This document shows, piece by piece, positions 43,164 to 54,235 of a DNA stretch of 64,000 nucleotides; position 1 is the first letter of the stretch; every line of letters begins with the position of its first letter. The stretch is from Boesenbergia rotunda. Taxonomy: Eukaryota > Streptophyta > Magnoliopsida > Zingiberales > Zingiberaceae. The stretch is from assembly GCA_024364735.1 (NCBI GenBank), contig JAGFNQ010000721.1, positions 1-64,000 of the forward strand. The letters are read 5' to 3'. Position numbers and translations under genes: made by a program. The notes under the pieces were generated by a model. It saw only the letters and a list, made by a program, of their open reading frames with translations. It was not told the origin of the DNA and made no database searches.

Positions 43164-43425
43164 GGGGGCGCCCCCATGCTCCCGGGCGCCTCCGTGCTCC
43201 CGGGCGCCCCAGATGCTCCGGGCGCCCCAGGCTCAAGCCAACGAAGCGAATAGAGTCAAGCCAGCGAGAAGCCAGACACCGAGTCAACCCGGGCGCCCCC
43301 TGCGTCCCGGGCGCCCTCGGTCAAACCTCAGCCCGATCCTGGAGGGATAATGGCTGACCGAGAGTTTACCGGATCAGGTGACACGTGGAGGGCGCCCCCA
43401 ACGTCCCGGGCGCCCCCAGGTTCAC

Positions 43426-43433
43426 TATATAAA
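43426..43433 (+). promoter_or_regulatory. TATA box of Y3 3' LTR
   Basis: TATATAAA, 10 bp after the last GGGCGCCC (43408-43415). Confidence 0.65.
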
Positions 43434-43852
43434 GGACTCGACCCCCAAGCCTTCTCAACACATCTTTCCAACGCTACTACGCTCTTCGACTCAAGCGCTC
43501 TGCTCCAGAAGCCTTCCATCTCGAAATTGAAGCGCTGACGACAACCTTACGCACCGAAATACGGTCCATACCATGCGTCGATCACGAAGAGTAACTCTGT
43601 TTTCCTTTACTGTAAAAATTCTGTACCATTCTCTGTAAAACACTTTGCATATTATAGAATTGCCCACAGTAAACGGTCAAGGACCGTGGGCCTTGGAGTA
43701 GGAGCCGACCGCGACTCCGAACCAAGTAAATCCTTGTGTTCGTGTCTTTCTTTGTGTTTTTAATTTCCGCTGCTTATTCTCTTAAAGTTTTATCCGAAAA
43801 CGTTTTACGATATTCACCCCCCCTCTATCGTTATTCTCGATCCAACATGTTA

Positions 43853-45917
43853 GTCTTCTTGGCACCTTATTTCTTGAATGATTAGGAATAAATGTATCCA
43901 TCTAGGTTTTCTCTATATCATTTTAGAGTCTCTTGAAAGCAAATTAAATTGGTTGTTAAAACTTAGGATTTGAACCAATGGATGAAAATTCTTAGATGCT
44001 TGAGTACTACTTAGTTATGGACTCTAAATTGATGACTTGAGATGAATTCTTTTTACCTAGTGAGGATTGGCCAAATTTTTATGATACACACATGCGATTG
44101 TACTCTAGAACTTGCCTAGGTTCTTTCAAAACTATATTTCTATGATTGGATCACATTTATAGAGGTAAATCACTTTGTTTCCTTTCTCATATCATTTTTG
44201 CAATTTTGTTTTTGATCTACTCTATATTCCATTTTCCTTCCTTAATCTTTATATTCATCATAATCTTTTCCATGGACTTGGGTACTTTAATGTTTCTTGA
44301 TGTTAGTTTGCCCGAGACGGACAAAAGTTTAAGTGTGGGGGAGGATGTAAGCATTCTGTCAAATATTATGGACAATCAAGCATGGGTAACCTACAAGAAA
44401 AGTGTGCCAATTTGAAGGATTTTGTATCAAAATTGGGTTGCAAGAATTGATTAGTGAAGGGAAATGAAGACTCATTCTCACTACCATAGAAGAAACGAAA
44501 AGAAAAGAAAAGAAAGGAAAAAGATGTGCTCAAGAAAGTATTAAGTGGAAAAGAATTGATGTAGAGATCAATTGAAGGTTGAAATTGGTGTATCAATGAG
44601 TGTAGTTACGTGCCAAGATTGGATTTCAAAAGAGTTAATGGCAAGTGAAACATGTAATCCCTTCTTAGCATTTTATGTTTCAAATTTATAGTGGCAGATG
44701 AAAAGAAAAAAATTGTATCAACAAGTGTAGTTGTGTGCCAAGTGGGTTGCAAGAGCTAAAAGTGTACAAGTGGAGCACTTAGAACTCTATTATCATGGAA
44801 GGCTCCAAGTTGTGAAGAAGTGAAGCTCTAGAATCTGAATTGCAGATGGTAGAAAAGGAAGCAAACACAGAAACAAACACTTGGCTGCAGAGAAGAAAAA
44901 TCAGAAAAAAACAGAGCAGCTGAAAAGAAAAGAAAAGGAAAAGAAAAGAAAAATATGAAGTGGAAATCAAGGATGGGTTAGATTTCTGTATTTGAAGATG
45001 TGAACAAGGAGATAGTTGAATTTGAGATGTAGTATTGATTGAAAGAGAAGTAATCTCGGCAAAAGTAGTTCAGGATTTGTTCATTTTCAGTTCTGTTCGA
45101 GCCTTGATCGGTCTCCAGACCGATCAGGGAGGAGTCTGATCGGTCTCCAGACCGATCAGTAGCAGTCCAGTCCATTCAGAAGCAGAGCCAGAATGATCAG
45201 GTAAAGTCTGATCGGTCCCTTGACTGATCAACAAATGCTGGCACACTGAATTCAGTATTTTTCTCATCCAAATCAGCTGATACTTATTCGCCTTGGCTCG
45301 GAATTCATTAGAGGCTACCATGAGAGGGCAAAGTTCATTTAGATACATTCTTGAGTGTCCAAGTCTTCCATTTTCTTTACTTTTCCATATTTCTTTATCA
45401 TGCCATATTTCTTTTCCATATTTCTTCATCATGTCATATTTCTTTACTTTCTTTGTCATGAATCTTTAGCATCAAAGTTCATAAACTTCTATTTCATTCT
45501 TATCATTACATATTTCTAAACTTGTTTGAATAAGCTTTTGTAGGTGTGGATCCAAGTCAAGAATAATGGTGGAGAGTAGATAATAAGCAAGATTATGGTA
45601 GTGCAAGAACCATGTTGTGTTTGAGTGAGCTCCACTTTCATAAAAAATGTATAACTTAGGAAGAGAGCCAATCCAAAACTTCCCTTGAAAGGATTTGCGA
45701 GTTTAGTTCATCTCAATGAGTCATGAAGGATGAAGTATGCTAAGTTGTTGATTTAAGGACAAGATACTAGTCCATTGAGTTTAGATTTTTGAGAATTGAC
45801 AACCCTAGGTAATTTCCTTTCAATTGCTTCTAACTATGATTGAGAATAATCTAGGGGGATGCATCTTTAGTTTACTAGAAGCTTGTGCGAGATGCCCAAG
45901 AGTAAGTGTGGGGCAGT
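43853..45917 (+). other. AthN internal 3' region, no gene
   Basis: Last part of AthN after the Y3 insertion. It has Athila/Tat-type PPT-like motifs at 44331-44345 (AAGTGTGGGGGAGG) and 45904-45913 (AAGTGTGGGG). There are purine tracts of AAAAGAAAAG at 44495-44520 and 44925-44955, and the GATC array at 45106-45229. Open frames here are short and unsupported. Confidence 0.65.
45106..45229. repeat. GATC-centred arms every 16 bp, internal copy
   Basis: GATC at 45106, 45122, 45138 and 45154 (exactly 16 bp each), then 45195, 45210 and 45226. Arms TGATCGGTCTCCAGACCGATCA form 10-bp stems. This is outside the LTR, so the motif is not simply LTR-borne. Confidence 0.9.
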
Positions 45918-46063
45918 TGATCCACTTTTATATGCTTAAGTTTGCATTTATATTAGGTTTCATGAATTCTTTCTATTTTGACTTTGTATACAATTCTTTC
46001 TATATTTGAGATATTTTGGCACTTAAATTTGAATCTAATTTTGTTGGTTTTGAATGAGCATGG

Positions 46064-48499
46064 TGTAGCGACCCGCCTTCTCTACCTTAGACGGATCATT
46101 ACATTATCTACTTCTTGACTCTAACGCACGACTAAAAATGCGGAACTTCTTTTTTTTTCTTTTAAATCCATCTAAGGATGATATTCTAACTCTAATAGTC
46201 ATGCATGATACAATGACACACTTCCTTTCTCTAGGACTTCTCTGCAATGGTACCAGTCGACTGCGATCTAACCAGTCGACTGGTATCGGCCACAGAAAGT
46301 TTCTGGGCGCGGCACCAGTCGACTGGCCTCTTGGCAGTCGACTGATGCATCAAACAGAAGCTACTGTTCAATAGGGCAGTCGACTGATACTGAACCAGTC
46401 GACTGGCACGGCTGAAAACCTGAAATTCAGATTCGAAACCTTGTTTCAAAAGTCCACAAAACTTATAGTTTCAAGCCATACAAAGACTCAACACCATTTC
46501 TATACTCTATACTAGTTTCCTAAACATTTTAGCCAATCAAAACAACTTCATAAACTCGAAATTAGAACTTTTGCGGAAGTAAATAAGTTATGAAAATCTA
46601 TATGAACTTTAAACTAGAGTTTTGTACCAAACTTAACTCCTATGCATTCATAACACCAAAACACATGTTCTACACCTCACTAAAGCATTTTGGAATGTGA
46701 ATGCAACTTTTCTAAGCATATTTAAAGCAATAAAAACTTGATTCAAGGGAAACTCACAATATCTTGGCACATGCATCAAATAGCTCTATCAAGTATCAAT
46801 ATTCAAAACTACTCACACTCATACTAATCCCATGCAATCATAAGGATATGTATGCTAAATAAAATGACATGGAATCTTTACTCATGGCTTTAAGACATGC
46901 AAAATATCTAAAACGCAAATACTTGGATAAATGCTATATGATCTAACTTAAACTAAGACTTTATAATAAATGTATTTTGAGTCTTTTATTCATCTTGTCC
47001 CAAGGACCTCTCCAAGGTCAGCCACCACACACACGTCACTCAGCACCGCCTTGTTGCCTTCCTTCAGAATTGCTTGCCTTTACCTTTACCTTTACCTGCA
47101 GCAAGAGGAAATGCAACTAATAAGCAAAAAGCTTAGTAAGTACTATCTAGCTCACAAAATCTCGAAATGTGCAAACATGCTTTTTAAACAATGTGAAATC
47201 ACATGAGATACTTTTATGCTTAAAGGAAAACACTAAACATGTATAACTCAAGACATGCATACTCAAGCACTAATAAGTCTTAACTTACTTGTTCTTGGCT
47301 TAACTTGAAACTTTAGCAATTCTTTAACTTTAAATCTTTCTTTCACTTTTAGAAAACTTCTTTAAACTTTAGAAAAACTTTGCTAAAGCATATACTTGAA
47401 AATAATAACTCACTTGGATCCACTTAAGACGTAAGTACCATCTTATGCGCGTTCCCTAAAAGGTTGGGGTAGCGAGCCACCAATCCTAATAGAGCAGACC
47501 TTGGTCTACCAGGGCCAAGACCTTGGAATTGGACACCTGGATTTCTTTAACGACACCCTTGGACGCCGGGTACTGGCCTTAGAAAATAAAATACTTACTT
47601 TCTCTTATCTTGAATGCCTTGGCATTTTAACGAGCACCTTGTGTGCCCGAATCCCTAAGTCTCGACTTTTGGGGATTTCTTAAGGCCTTGGCCTTTCTTT
47701 TCTTATCTTTATCTTCTCTTTTCTTTTCTCATAACTTTTCTTAGCCCCTAACCTCATATAGGGTGCTTAATCAAACTTATACAAGCATGGATTAAACTAG
47801 AGTTACATGCAAAATCATAAACTAAAGAAAACTTGCACTTTTAACTTTCTAACGGGAAAAACTTGCGGAAAATCACCTCTTACTGCAGGTGAGCAGTACT
47901 TACTTTGATATCTTGGACTTACAACCAAAATTGACATCTAGGGCTCGGGAGAAACTTGAGATCTCGATGAACCGTTCGCGCCTACGCGTTCTTCTCGTCG
48001 AGACGAACGAAACGCTCCGCACTCCTTGGTTCTTCCTTGGCCGGCGCCCCCTTAGAGGAGGAGAGGAGGTGGTGGGGCGTGCGCACAAGAGAGGGGAAGA
48101 GGGGGGTCGGCGTGAGGGCTTGGGCGAGGGAGAGAGGGTTTAGGTTTAGAGAAAATAAAATTCCTCTCTTTAATTATCTATTTATACTTAGGGTATTTAA
48201 GTCCAACTTTATAACTTAACTTAATATTTCTCTATTTTCTTTCAGCACACCCCTGCTGGGGCTCTTGGTTAACCCGACCAACTTAAGTCATTGATCCCAC
48301 AGGAGGTCTCGGGTTCAAAACTCATCCAGGCAACTTTTTGCCGAAAACTCTATTTCTTTTAATAAAAATACTAAACGGACTCGGAAAATTCCATAAAAAT
48401 ATTCTAAAAATTCCTAAAAATATCTAGAATATTTCTAAAACATTTTTAACTAATTTCAAGGACTTTAAGTACTTAAAATGGAATTTTTGGGGCGTTACA
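46064..48499 (-). mobile_element. Solo LTR of the GypA family
   Basis: 2436 bp, TGTAGCGACCCGCC to GGGGCGTTACA, TSD CATGG (46059-46063 and 48500-48504); the empty site is at 17025-17029. It holds the intron-like block (47096-47155), the GCGC island (47445-47480), a TATAAATAG on the minus strand near 48178-48187 and a weak tRNA-like module (48240-48330). Confidence 0.97.
46254..46405. repeat. Three CAGTCGACTG pairs
   Basis: Starts at 46254/46273, 46316/46335 and 46377/46396. Each pair is 19 bp apart, and pairs are 62 and 61 bp apart. All six are perfect 10-bp palindromes, mostly within ACCAGTCGACTGG. Confidence 0.95.
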
Positions 48500-49322
48500 C
48501 ATGGACCTAGATCAGATTGAGTCAAACTTGAGTCAGAATTGGCTTTGATTAAGGGGATCAAGAGATGGATCATGTGGGTCGTCTGATCAAGAAATGGCTA
48601 GATCTGAGCTATCTATCATCTGCTGACTAATCTGAACTCAAGTTAAAGTTAATCTAGACCACAGATCATGATCTGAAGATTTGGTCGCAATCAGAGATCA
48701 TCCAGCCGTTGGATCGAGCTTAAGGGGAGCCTAAACCGTCCATTCAAAGATCAAAGAAATCTGAACCATCCGTTGCAGATCTGGATGATCCCAGCTGAGG
48801 ATGAGTAGATCAGGACCATTGATCAAGATCTGGGAAGTTTGGTTCAGATCTGAGATGATCCAGCCGTCGGATGAGGCAAGGAAGATCACAGCCGTCCAAT
48901 TTCAAATGGAATAATTTAAATCGAACTTCTTCTCCGCTAGTTCGAGGTCATCATCGCGTCTTTGCCAGATCCAGTTTTTCTCCGTTCTTCATTTCTTCAT
49001 CATTTTCTTCTCAGTTTCTGGAGGCGACCACATCAGATCTGTTTATTGCAAGAGTTTAGATCATCGAGGTAAGATTTCCAGTTCAGTTTTGCTAACCAAT
49101 TCTCGCAGCTGAAGGAGCTACGGTGAGGGTTTCGCAGGAGCTGCTGTCATCGCCGATTGATCCTTGTTGATCACTAGATCCTATCAGAAGGAGCTATCGA
49201 AACTTCAGATGGGTTCTCGGAAGCATTTCGATTGTTCCTGAGCTTGATCGCCATTCAGACAATCGAGAAGGAAGCAATCGGTTCAGCTACTGACCGATCT
49301 TGGTGACCGGGCAGAGATGCCT

Positions 49323-49378
49323 CTGATCGGTCCCGTGACCGATCAGAAGAGGACCTGATCGGTCGGTTGACCGATCAG
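49323..49378. repeat. GATC-centred arms every 16 bp (AthN 3' LTR)
   Basis: Same array as at 21124-21179, retained in the 3' LTR with a few substitutions outside the arms. Confidence 0.88.
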
Positions 49379-49994
49379 GAAGGCCAGTACAGAGCAAATT
49401 GAGCTAGGAAGTTTTTCTTCATTGGTTTTCGAGCTAGGGGGTTCTTAGCTGGTCCTTTGTGTGATGGCAAAGGGAAGTCTTGTTGATAAACTGATTTGGT
49501 GTTCAATTTAGAATAGTTTTGGTTTTAAATATGTATTTCTTCAATTTCTCTAGTTTGCTTACATTACAATTCAAGTCAAGTTCTTAAGCATTGCTTCGCT
49601 TAGTTTTAATCCCTTGCAATTAGTTTCCTATAATTAATTCCCTGCAATTAGTTCTTTAATTTCAATTCAATCGTTTGAATTTAAGTGCTTAGTTCTTCCA
49701 CTAGGTTAAGTATAGTTCTTGCAATTTCCTATTCATTCCATGCTTTCGTTGAGTTCATTCTATTCCATTTCATATTGTCATTTCCTTATTGCCAAAAACC
49801 CCCATTTTATCTAGAAAACCCAAATCATTAGACGACAACAACCTTCAAGTTTGAATTAAACATTCACAACTAGTCATTGGAAAAATATGACCTGAGGCCC
49901 CTATTCTACATTTAACTTTGTTAGCCAAGGGTTTTCAGTTTATAAATATCTAAATTTGAGGCTCACTCGTGACACTTGTATTGGGCTACTATCA

Positions 49995-50562
49995 GGTACC
50001 TGCAATAAAATCAAAGACAAGACAAATATGCATACAATCTTAACCTTAGAGATTGGTTCTGAGTTTGGATTTCTCATGAAACCCTAGGTCGAACGGACGC
50101 TTATGTTCCCTTCCCGGGGAACACCCCTTTCACCTACTCCTCTCAGGAGAAGGTTGCCACCCGACCCATCCGGTTAGACTTTTGCCCAGCTTCACTCACC
50201 AGGACTTTGTGCTCAGTCCGTGACCAGGACTTATTGCCCAACCCTATGTCAGGACTTCGGTGCCCAGCCCTCGGCCATGACTTATTGCCTAATTCCTCGA
50301 ATCAGGACTTCGTCCCCAACCCTTGGTCAGGTCTTCGGTGGCCAGCCCTCGGCCAGGACTTAGTGCCCAATCCATGATCAGGACTTAATGCCTAATTCTT
50401 CGAACCAGGACTTAATATTGCCTAGGTTAACTAGGACTTTTCTTTACTTTGGTGCTGATTTTTTGACTTACCCTTCCCTTGTTTAATGTATCACTAACTT
50501 AAGCATATTGTTAAACATTGAAACACTAGAGGAGGACATCACTGATGCATCTTGCACCAACA
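49995..50562 (-). repeat. X2 3' LTR, part 2 (right part)
   Basis: Continues part 1 after the AthN insertion (TSD GGTAC 49995-49999) and ends CTTGCACCAACA at 50562. Colinear with 14935-15593 of the X1 LTR. It holds an X-type hairpin array (about 50150-50420), with CCTGATTCGAGGAATTAGG on the element strand. Confidence 0.88.
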
Positions 50563-50576
50563 ATCTTTCCCTTTTT
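50563..50576 (-). other. Polypurine tract of X2
   Basis: AAAAAGGGAAAGAT on the minus strand, directly before the LTR start TGTTGGTGC. It shows that 16114-50562 is a 3' LTR and X2 runs leftwards. Confidence 0.85.
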
Positions 50577-53500
50577 GATATTTGACAATATCTTAAGTTA
50601 GATTGGATTAAAGGGTCAAGTTATGATCCTTGGGATAAACTGGAAAAAATTGATCTAAGTTTTGATCCTTGAAAAAAAATTTTGATTTAAACTTTGACCC
50701 TTGGAAAAAATATTTTGATTTACATTTTGATCCTTTGGGAAAAAATTTTGAACTTACGCTCTCTATTCCTTTGGGAGAGAAAAAATTTTCCCTATGAAAA
50801 AAATTCTAACTTAAGCTCACTCTCCTCCTTTGTCATACGTCAAAAAAGATGACAAAACAAACTTGCACCAACAATGAAGATTTCAAAAAAAAAATCTTTT
50901 CCTTATGAAAGTACTTAGTATAATTCTTTGAAAGCATATCATTTTTGATAAAACAATTTTCGAAACTCTTCCCTTTTTGTTTGAAAAAGACTAGGTACTA
51001 GTTAAAAAAACTAAGTACTTAAATTGCACCCAAAAAAATTGTACTGTGAAAAGTATTGTGCACTTTGGAAAAATATTTTATACTTTTAGTAAAATATTTT
51101 GTACTTAGAAATTTTTCCACTTAGGAAAATATTGCCTTGGAGAAATTTTCATTTAGAAAAGATTTTCAAAAAAATTGCACTCATAAAAGATTTTCACTTA
51201 AAAAAAATTATGCACTTAAGAAAAAAATTCTCTTAGAAAAATGTAGTGCATTTAGAAAAATTAGTATTTTGAAGGAAATTTGCACTTAGTACTTTGAAAA
51301 ATGTTTTGCACAAAAAATATTTGTACGTTGAAAAATATTTTGCACTAAAAATAGTTTTGCAAAAAAAATCTTTTTAATATTATTTTGTTTTGAAAACACA
51401 ATATTTTACTTGACTTGGTTTCTTTTCCAGTCTGACACAATCCTAGTAAACCTTGTTAACTACAAGGATATTTCCCTAAGTGTCCTGAAAATTCTCCAAA
51501 CTCAAGTAAATATTATTTTCAAAAGTGATTCCATAAAAAAGATAAGTTTTTTGAAATTGATTTTTATAAAAAAAATTACTTTAAAATGATAGTATTTTAA
51601 AGAGAAAATACTTATGTTTTCAAAAAGATTCTGAAACTACAGTGTATGGAAACATTTTGAAATGTTGAATAATTCTTTTAATTTGACCTCCTCCTAAACT
51701 TGACATAGTCCTCGGAAGCTTGTTGACTACAAGTAATCTTTCTCTGAGTCTTAGGGTTTGATTCAGAGCAAAAGAATTATCTAATAATTAAAAATTATCA
51801 GAAAATATAAATACTTTCTTTTGACTTAGACTCCTCCTAAATCTGACACAATCCTAGGAGTTCTTGTAGATCAAGAAGAAAACTCCCTATGTGTCTTTCA
51901 TGGTTTATCAAAATCAAAAGATTAATTTAAAATAATTTCTGACCTATATTTTGAAATAATAGTATGATAATTTTCAAAGAATTAATTTTCGAAAGAATAG
52001 AATATAATAATTTCTTAAATATTTTTCGAAAACATATTTTGAAGTGATAGTAATTTTTAAAGCACATGACTTTTCGAAAAATATTTATTTTTGAATTAAA
52101 AAAAACACTCCCCCTGAACTCGACACCGTCTGACTCTATCTAAGTTCCTTAAGGGACTTTAGTGTTGACCTACAAGGTTTGTGTCTACTTGTGTAGGTCA
52201 AACAATTTTTTGAAAGGATAAAATTTTGAAAATGTATTGTATATAAAAATCAGACAAGCATGAAATCCATAAAAACATTATTATGTTAAAACATTATTTT
52301 AAAAATAGATTTTTAGAAAAATATCCTAAGAATTTTGAAAATATCTTTCAATTTATTAATCCTTAACATGTCACCCATTCTAAATGTCTCAGTACAAGCA
52401 AGCATGGTTGCCTTATGGGTGTATTGTGAGATGCTTAAGTAATTTTTCTTTGAATTAATGTTAAATCTAAGATTTAATTAAAACTTGTGTTAGATTCAAA
52501 TTTATCAAATAGTAAATAAAAAAATGAGTTTCGATAATTGGCTTCCAGGTCTTGGCGAGGCACAGAGGCCTTCATTGGCCGTAGCCTTATTGGAGCAACA
52601 ACCCTTTCCTTGACAAAGCCTTTTACTGAAAGGTCATTTTCAAATTACTTCTTGAGAAATTTTGGTCTAACTAGCTTAGGTTTTGGATCGGTAGCTTCGG
52701 CTAGTTCCTCCAGACTAAACAGACCAAGTAGGGTACACCTTACCCTACTTGACCTTATTAGAAGGGCGTCCCTAACGTACTATCATCTCACCTCCACCTA
52801 ATACTATGTTGTTCAAGTTTTAAGTAGGACTTTTGTCCTTAACTAACTATTCTAAATCATGCAGAAATTTAAAAATAAATGTCATGACATATATTTAAAA
52901 AATTAGCAAATGCATTAGCTTGACAATTATGCATGAGCATGACAATTATGCATGAGACAAACAAGTCAAAACATTTTACTTAAGTTTCTAATAATGTATC
53001 AAATTTCTGATTTGATAGATGTTGTGTGAACCCGCGAATATGCCAACCCACTTTAACATATTTAATATTATTAAATTGATTATTGCAGTTGGGTAAGATT
53101 TTATTTAATTTGAGTTTAAGTTATTAAGATTTAATTAGAATTAAGAATTATTAGGACTTAATTAGAAGATTAATTAGATTTAGATTTAACGTTGAAGTTA
53201 TTTAAGAATTAATTAAGGATTAATTGGAGTTAAATTAATTAAGAATTAAATTAAGAATTTATTGGATTTAAATTAATTAAGGATTAAATTAAGAACTAAA
53301 ATAATTAAGATTTAATTAAGGTTAAAATAATTAAGATTTAATTTAGGTTAAAATAATTATGATTTAAGTTGTTACGATTTGGGATTAAAATTATTTAAGG
53401 ATTAATTAGAGGATTAAATTAATTAAGGTTAAATTAGGATTAAATTAATTGAAGTTTAATTATGATTAAATAATTAGGATTAATTAAAGTTGAAAAATTA

Positions 53501-53640
53501 AAGATTAAATTAAGGAAAAAATTAATTAGGATTTAATTAAGATTAAATTAATTATGATTTAATTAGGATTAAATTAATTAAGGTTTAATTAGGATTAAAT
53601 TAATTAAGATTTAATTAGGATTAAATTAATTAAGATTTAA
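50577..53640 (-). other. X2 internal non-coding region
   Basis: Counterpart of X1 5790-8240: AAAATATTTTGCACTT-type repeats (50640-51370), CCTAGTAAACCTTGTTAAC blocks (51430-51900), and the conserved 270-bp block with CTTCCAGGTCTTGGCGAGGC (52540-52805). The TTAATTAAG tract is at 53110-53640. No gene found. Confidence 0.7.
53110..53640. repeat. TTAATTAAG low-complexity tract (X2)
   Basis: Degenerate GGATTAAATTAATTAAG units on the plus strand, nearly free of C. Homologous to X1 7745-8240 but with a different unit pattern. Confidence 0.85.
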
Positions 53641-54235
53641 ATTTAGTTAAAAGTATTGGGTCTAGTTGCATTAATTTCATTAATTCAAAAATCTCTGACT
53701 CATCTGTAATTTCTTTTTCATTTAATTTTTCAAGTTTATTTAACACTTCTGCTTTGTTTGAATTTTCGTAGACTTTATTAATTATAGCCTTAAATCTAAA
53801 AAATTCATCTTCCTCCTCATCCTCATCATCAATGTTATATCCTTCTACATCTTCATAATAGGTAGAATAGTTTTCAGGGCTACTAGTTAGTGTTTTATAA
53901 TTATCTTCAAGATTATCCAAGAAATTAATAATTAAATCATTATCTAAAGAGGTTTTATTTTCAATATCCCCAGAATTATCTTTGGCATCCTCAAGATTAT
54001 CTTTGATATCCTCAGAATTATCTTCAATATCCTTAGAATTATCTTTAGTATCCTCAAAAACATTATCAGAAATATTAGAAATCAAAGGATCATTAATTTT
54101 AATTTCATCAATTAATGTATCATTTTCAGATAAAATATTAGAATTAATTCTGAGAATTGTTGCGTTGACATGAAGGTTTAAAGAGTTAATGTTTGATATT
54201 TTATTGTTGTCTACATTTGATGATTGATCATGCAA
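53630..54235 (-). CDS. X2 Asn/Asp-rich ORF, probably the end of a Gag-like protein
   Basis: 201 codons open on the minus strand; the upstream end is cut by CopT (54236-54251), so the listed start may not be the true one. There is an Asn-rich N-terminus, then 5-6 short repeats of the type KDNSKDIEDNSEDI, an acidic segment (YNIDDEDEEEDEFFRFK), then a basic/leucine-rich tail (LNKLEKLNEKE). In X1 the homologous frame is preceded by two CCHC knuckles. No recognised fold. It is open, unlike the X1 copy. Confidence 0.55.
   Translation of the reverse strand: MHDQSSNVDNNKISNINSLNLHVNATILRINSNILSENDTLIDEIKINDPLISNISDNVFEDTKDNSKDIEDNSEDIKDNLEDAKDNSGDIENKTSLDNDLIINFLDNLEDNYKTLTSSPENYSTYYEDVEGYNIDDEDEEEDEFFRFKAIINKVYENSNKAEVLNKLEKLNEKEITDESEIFELMKLMQLDPILLTKFKS

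Larger units (their letters stand above)
34932..43847 (+). mobile_element. Y3: Y-family element carrying a plant-transposon-protein-like ORF
   Basis: TGTTGGTGCAGACAG at the left to CTCGATCCAACA at the right, TSD TGTTA (34927-34931 and 43848-43852). It has a partial 5' LTR (34932-35733), an internal part with one ~400-codon decayed ORF (36702-37903) and no pol, a polypurine tract (39485-39497), and a 3' LTR (39499-43847) with nested solo LTR 40272-43163. Non-autonomous; presumably mobilised by a copia/Sirevirus-type partner, as judged from its PPT/LTR junction. Confidence 0.88.
39499..43847 (+). repeat. 3' LTR of Y3 (interrupted)
   Basis: About 1.46 kb without the nested solo LTR and its TSD copy. 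The first base pair is TA instead of TG. Hairpin array at 39610-39816; palindromes at 40186, 40204, then 43166, 43184, 43202, 43220, 43291, 43309, 43390 and 43408, all 18 bp apart within groups; TATA box TATATAAA at 43426-43433. 39892-40007 is duplicated in tandem (see separate entry). Confidence 0.92.
16863..49994 (+). mobile_element. AthN: Athila-like, non-autonomous Ty3/gypsy element with four nested insertions
   Basis: The element runs from TGATAACTACC (16863) to GGGCTACTATCA (49994) with TSD GGTAC (16858-16862, 49995-49999). Without the four insertions (17183-20443, 23613-33806, 34932-43847, 46064-48499) it is about 8.3 kb: two LTRs of about 1.6-1.7 kb and about 5 kb inside. It has a tRNA-Asp primer site, a Gag C-terminal relic of Athila/Tat type and an acidic repeat ORF. 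AAGTGTGGGG-type polypurine motifs occur at 44331 and 45904. No protease, RT, RNase H or integrase was found. Confidence 0.9.
45918..49994 (+). repeat. 3' LTR of AthN, start deleted by 48 bp (interrupted)
   Basis: Matches the 5' LTR from 16911 onward and ends at TATCA 49994. The first 48 bp are missing. It contains the solo LTR 46064-48499 and, at 48652-48656, the empty site for T2. Confidence 0.92.

Noticed and set aside
44146..44415. Hydrophobic 89-codon frame in the AthN 3' region
   Set aside because: Phe/Ile-rich translation of a T-rich tract before a polypurine motif; no support from a second copy.
47889..48219. Arg/Gly-rich frames near the 5' end of the 46064 solo LTR
   Set aside because: Overlap the LTR promoter; similar frames in GypA (4232-4426) are not conserved at protein level.
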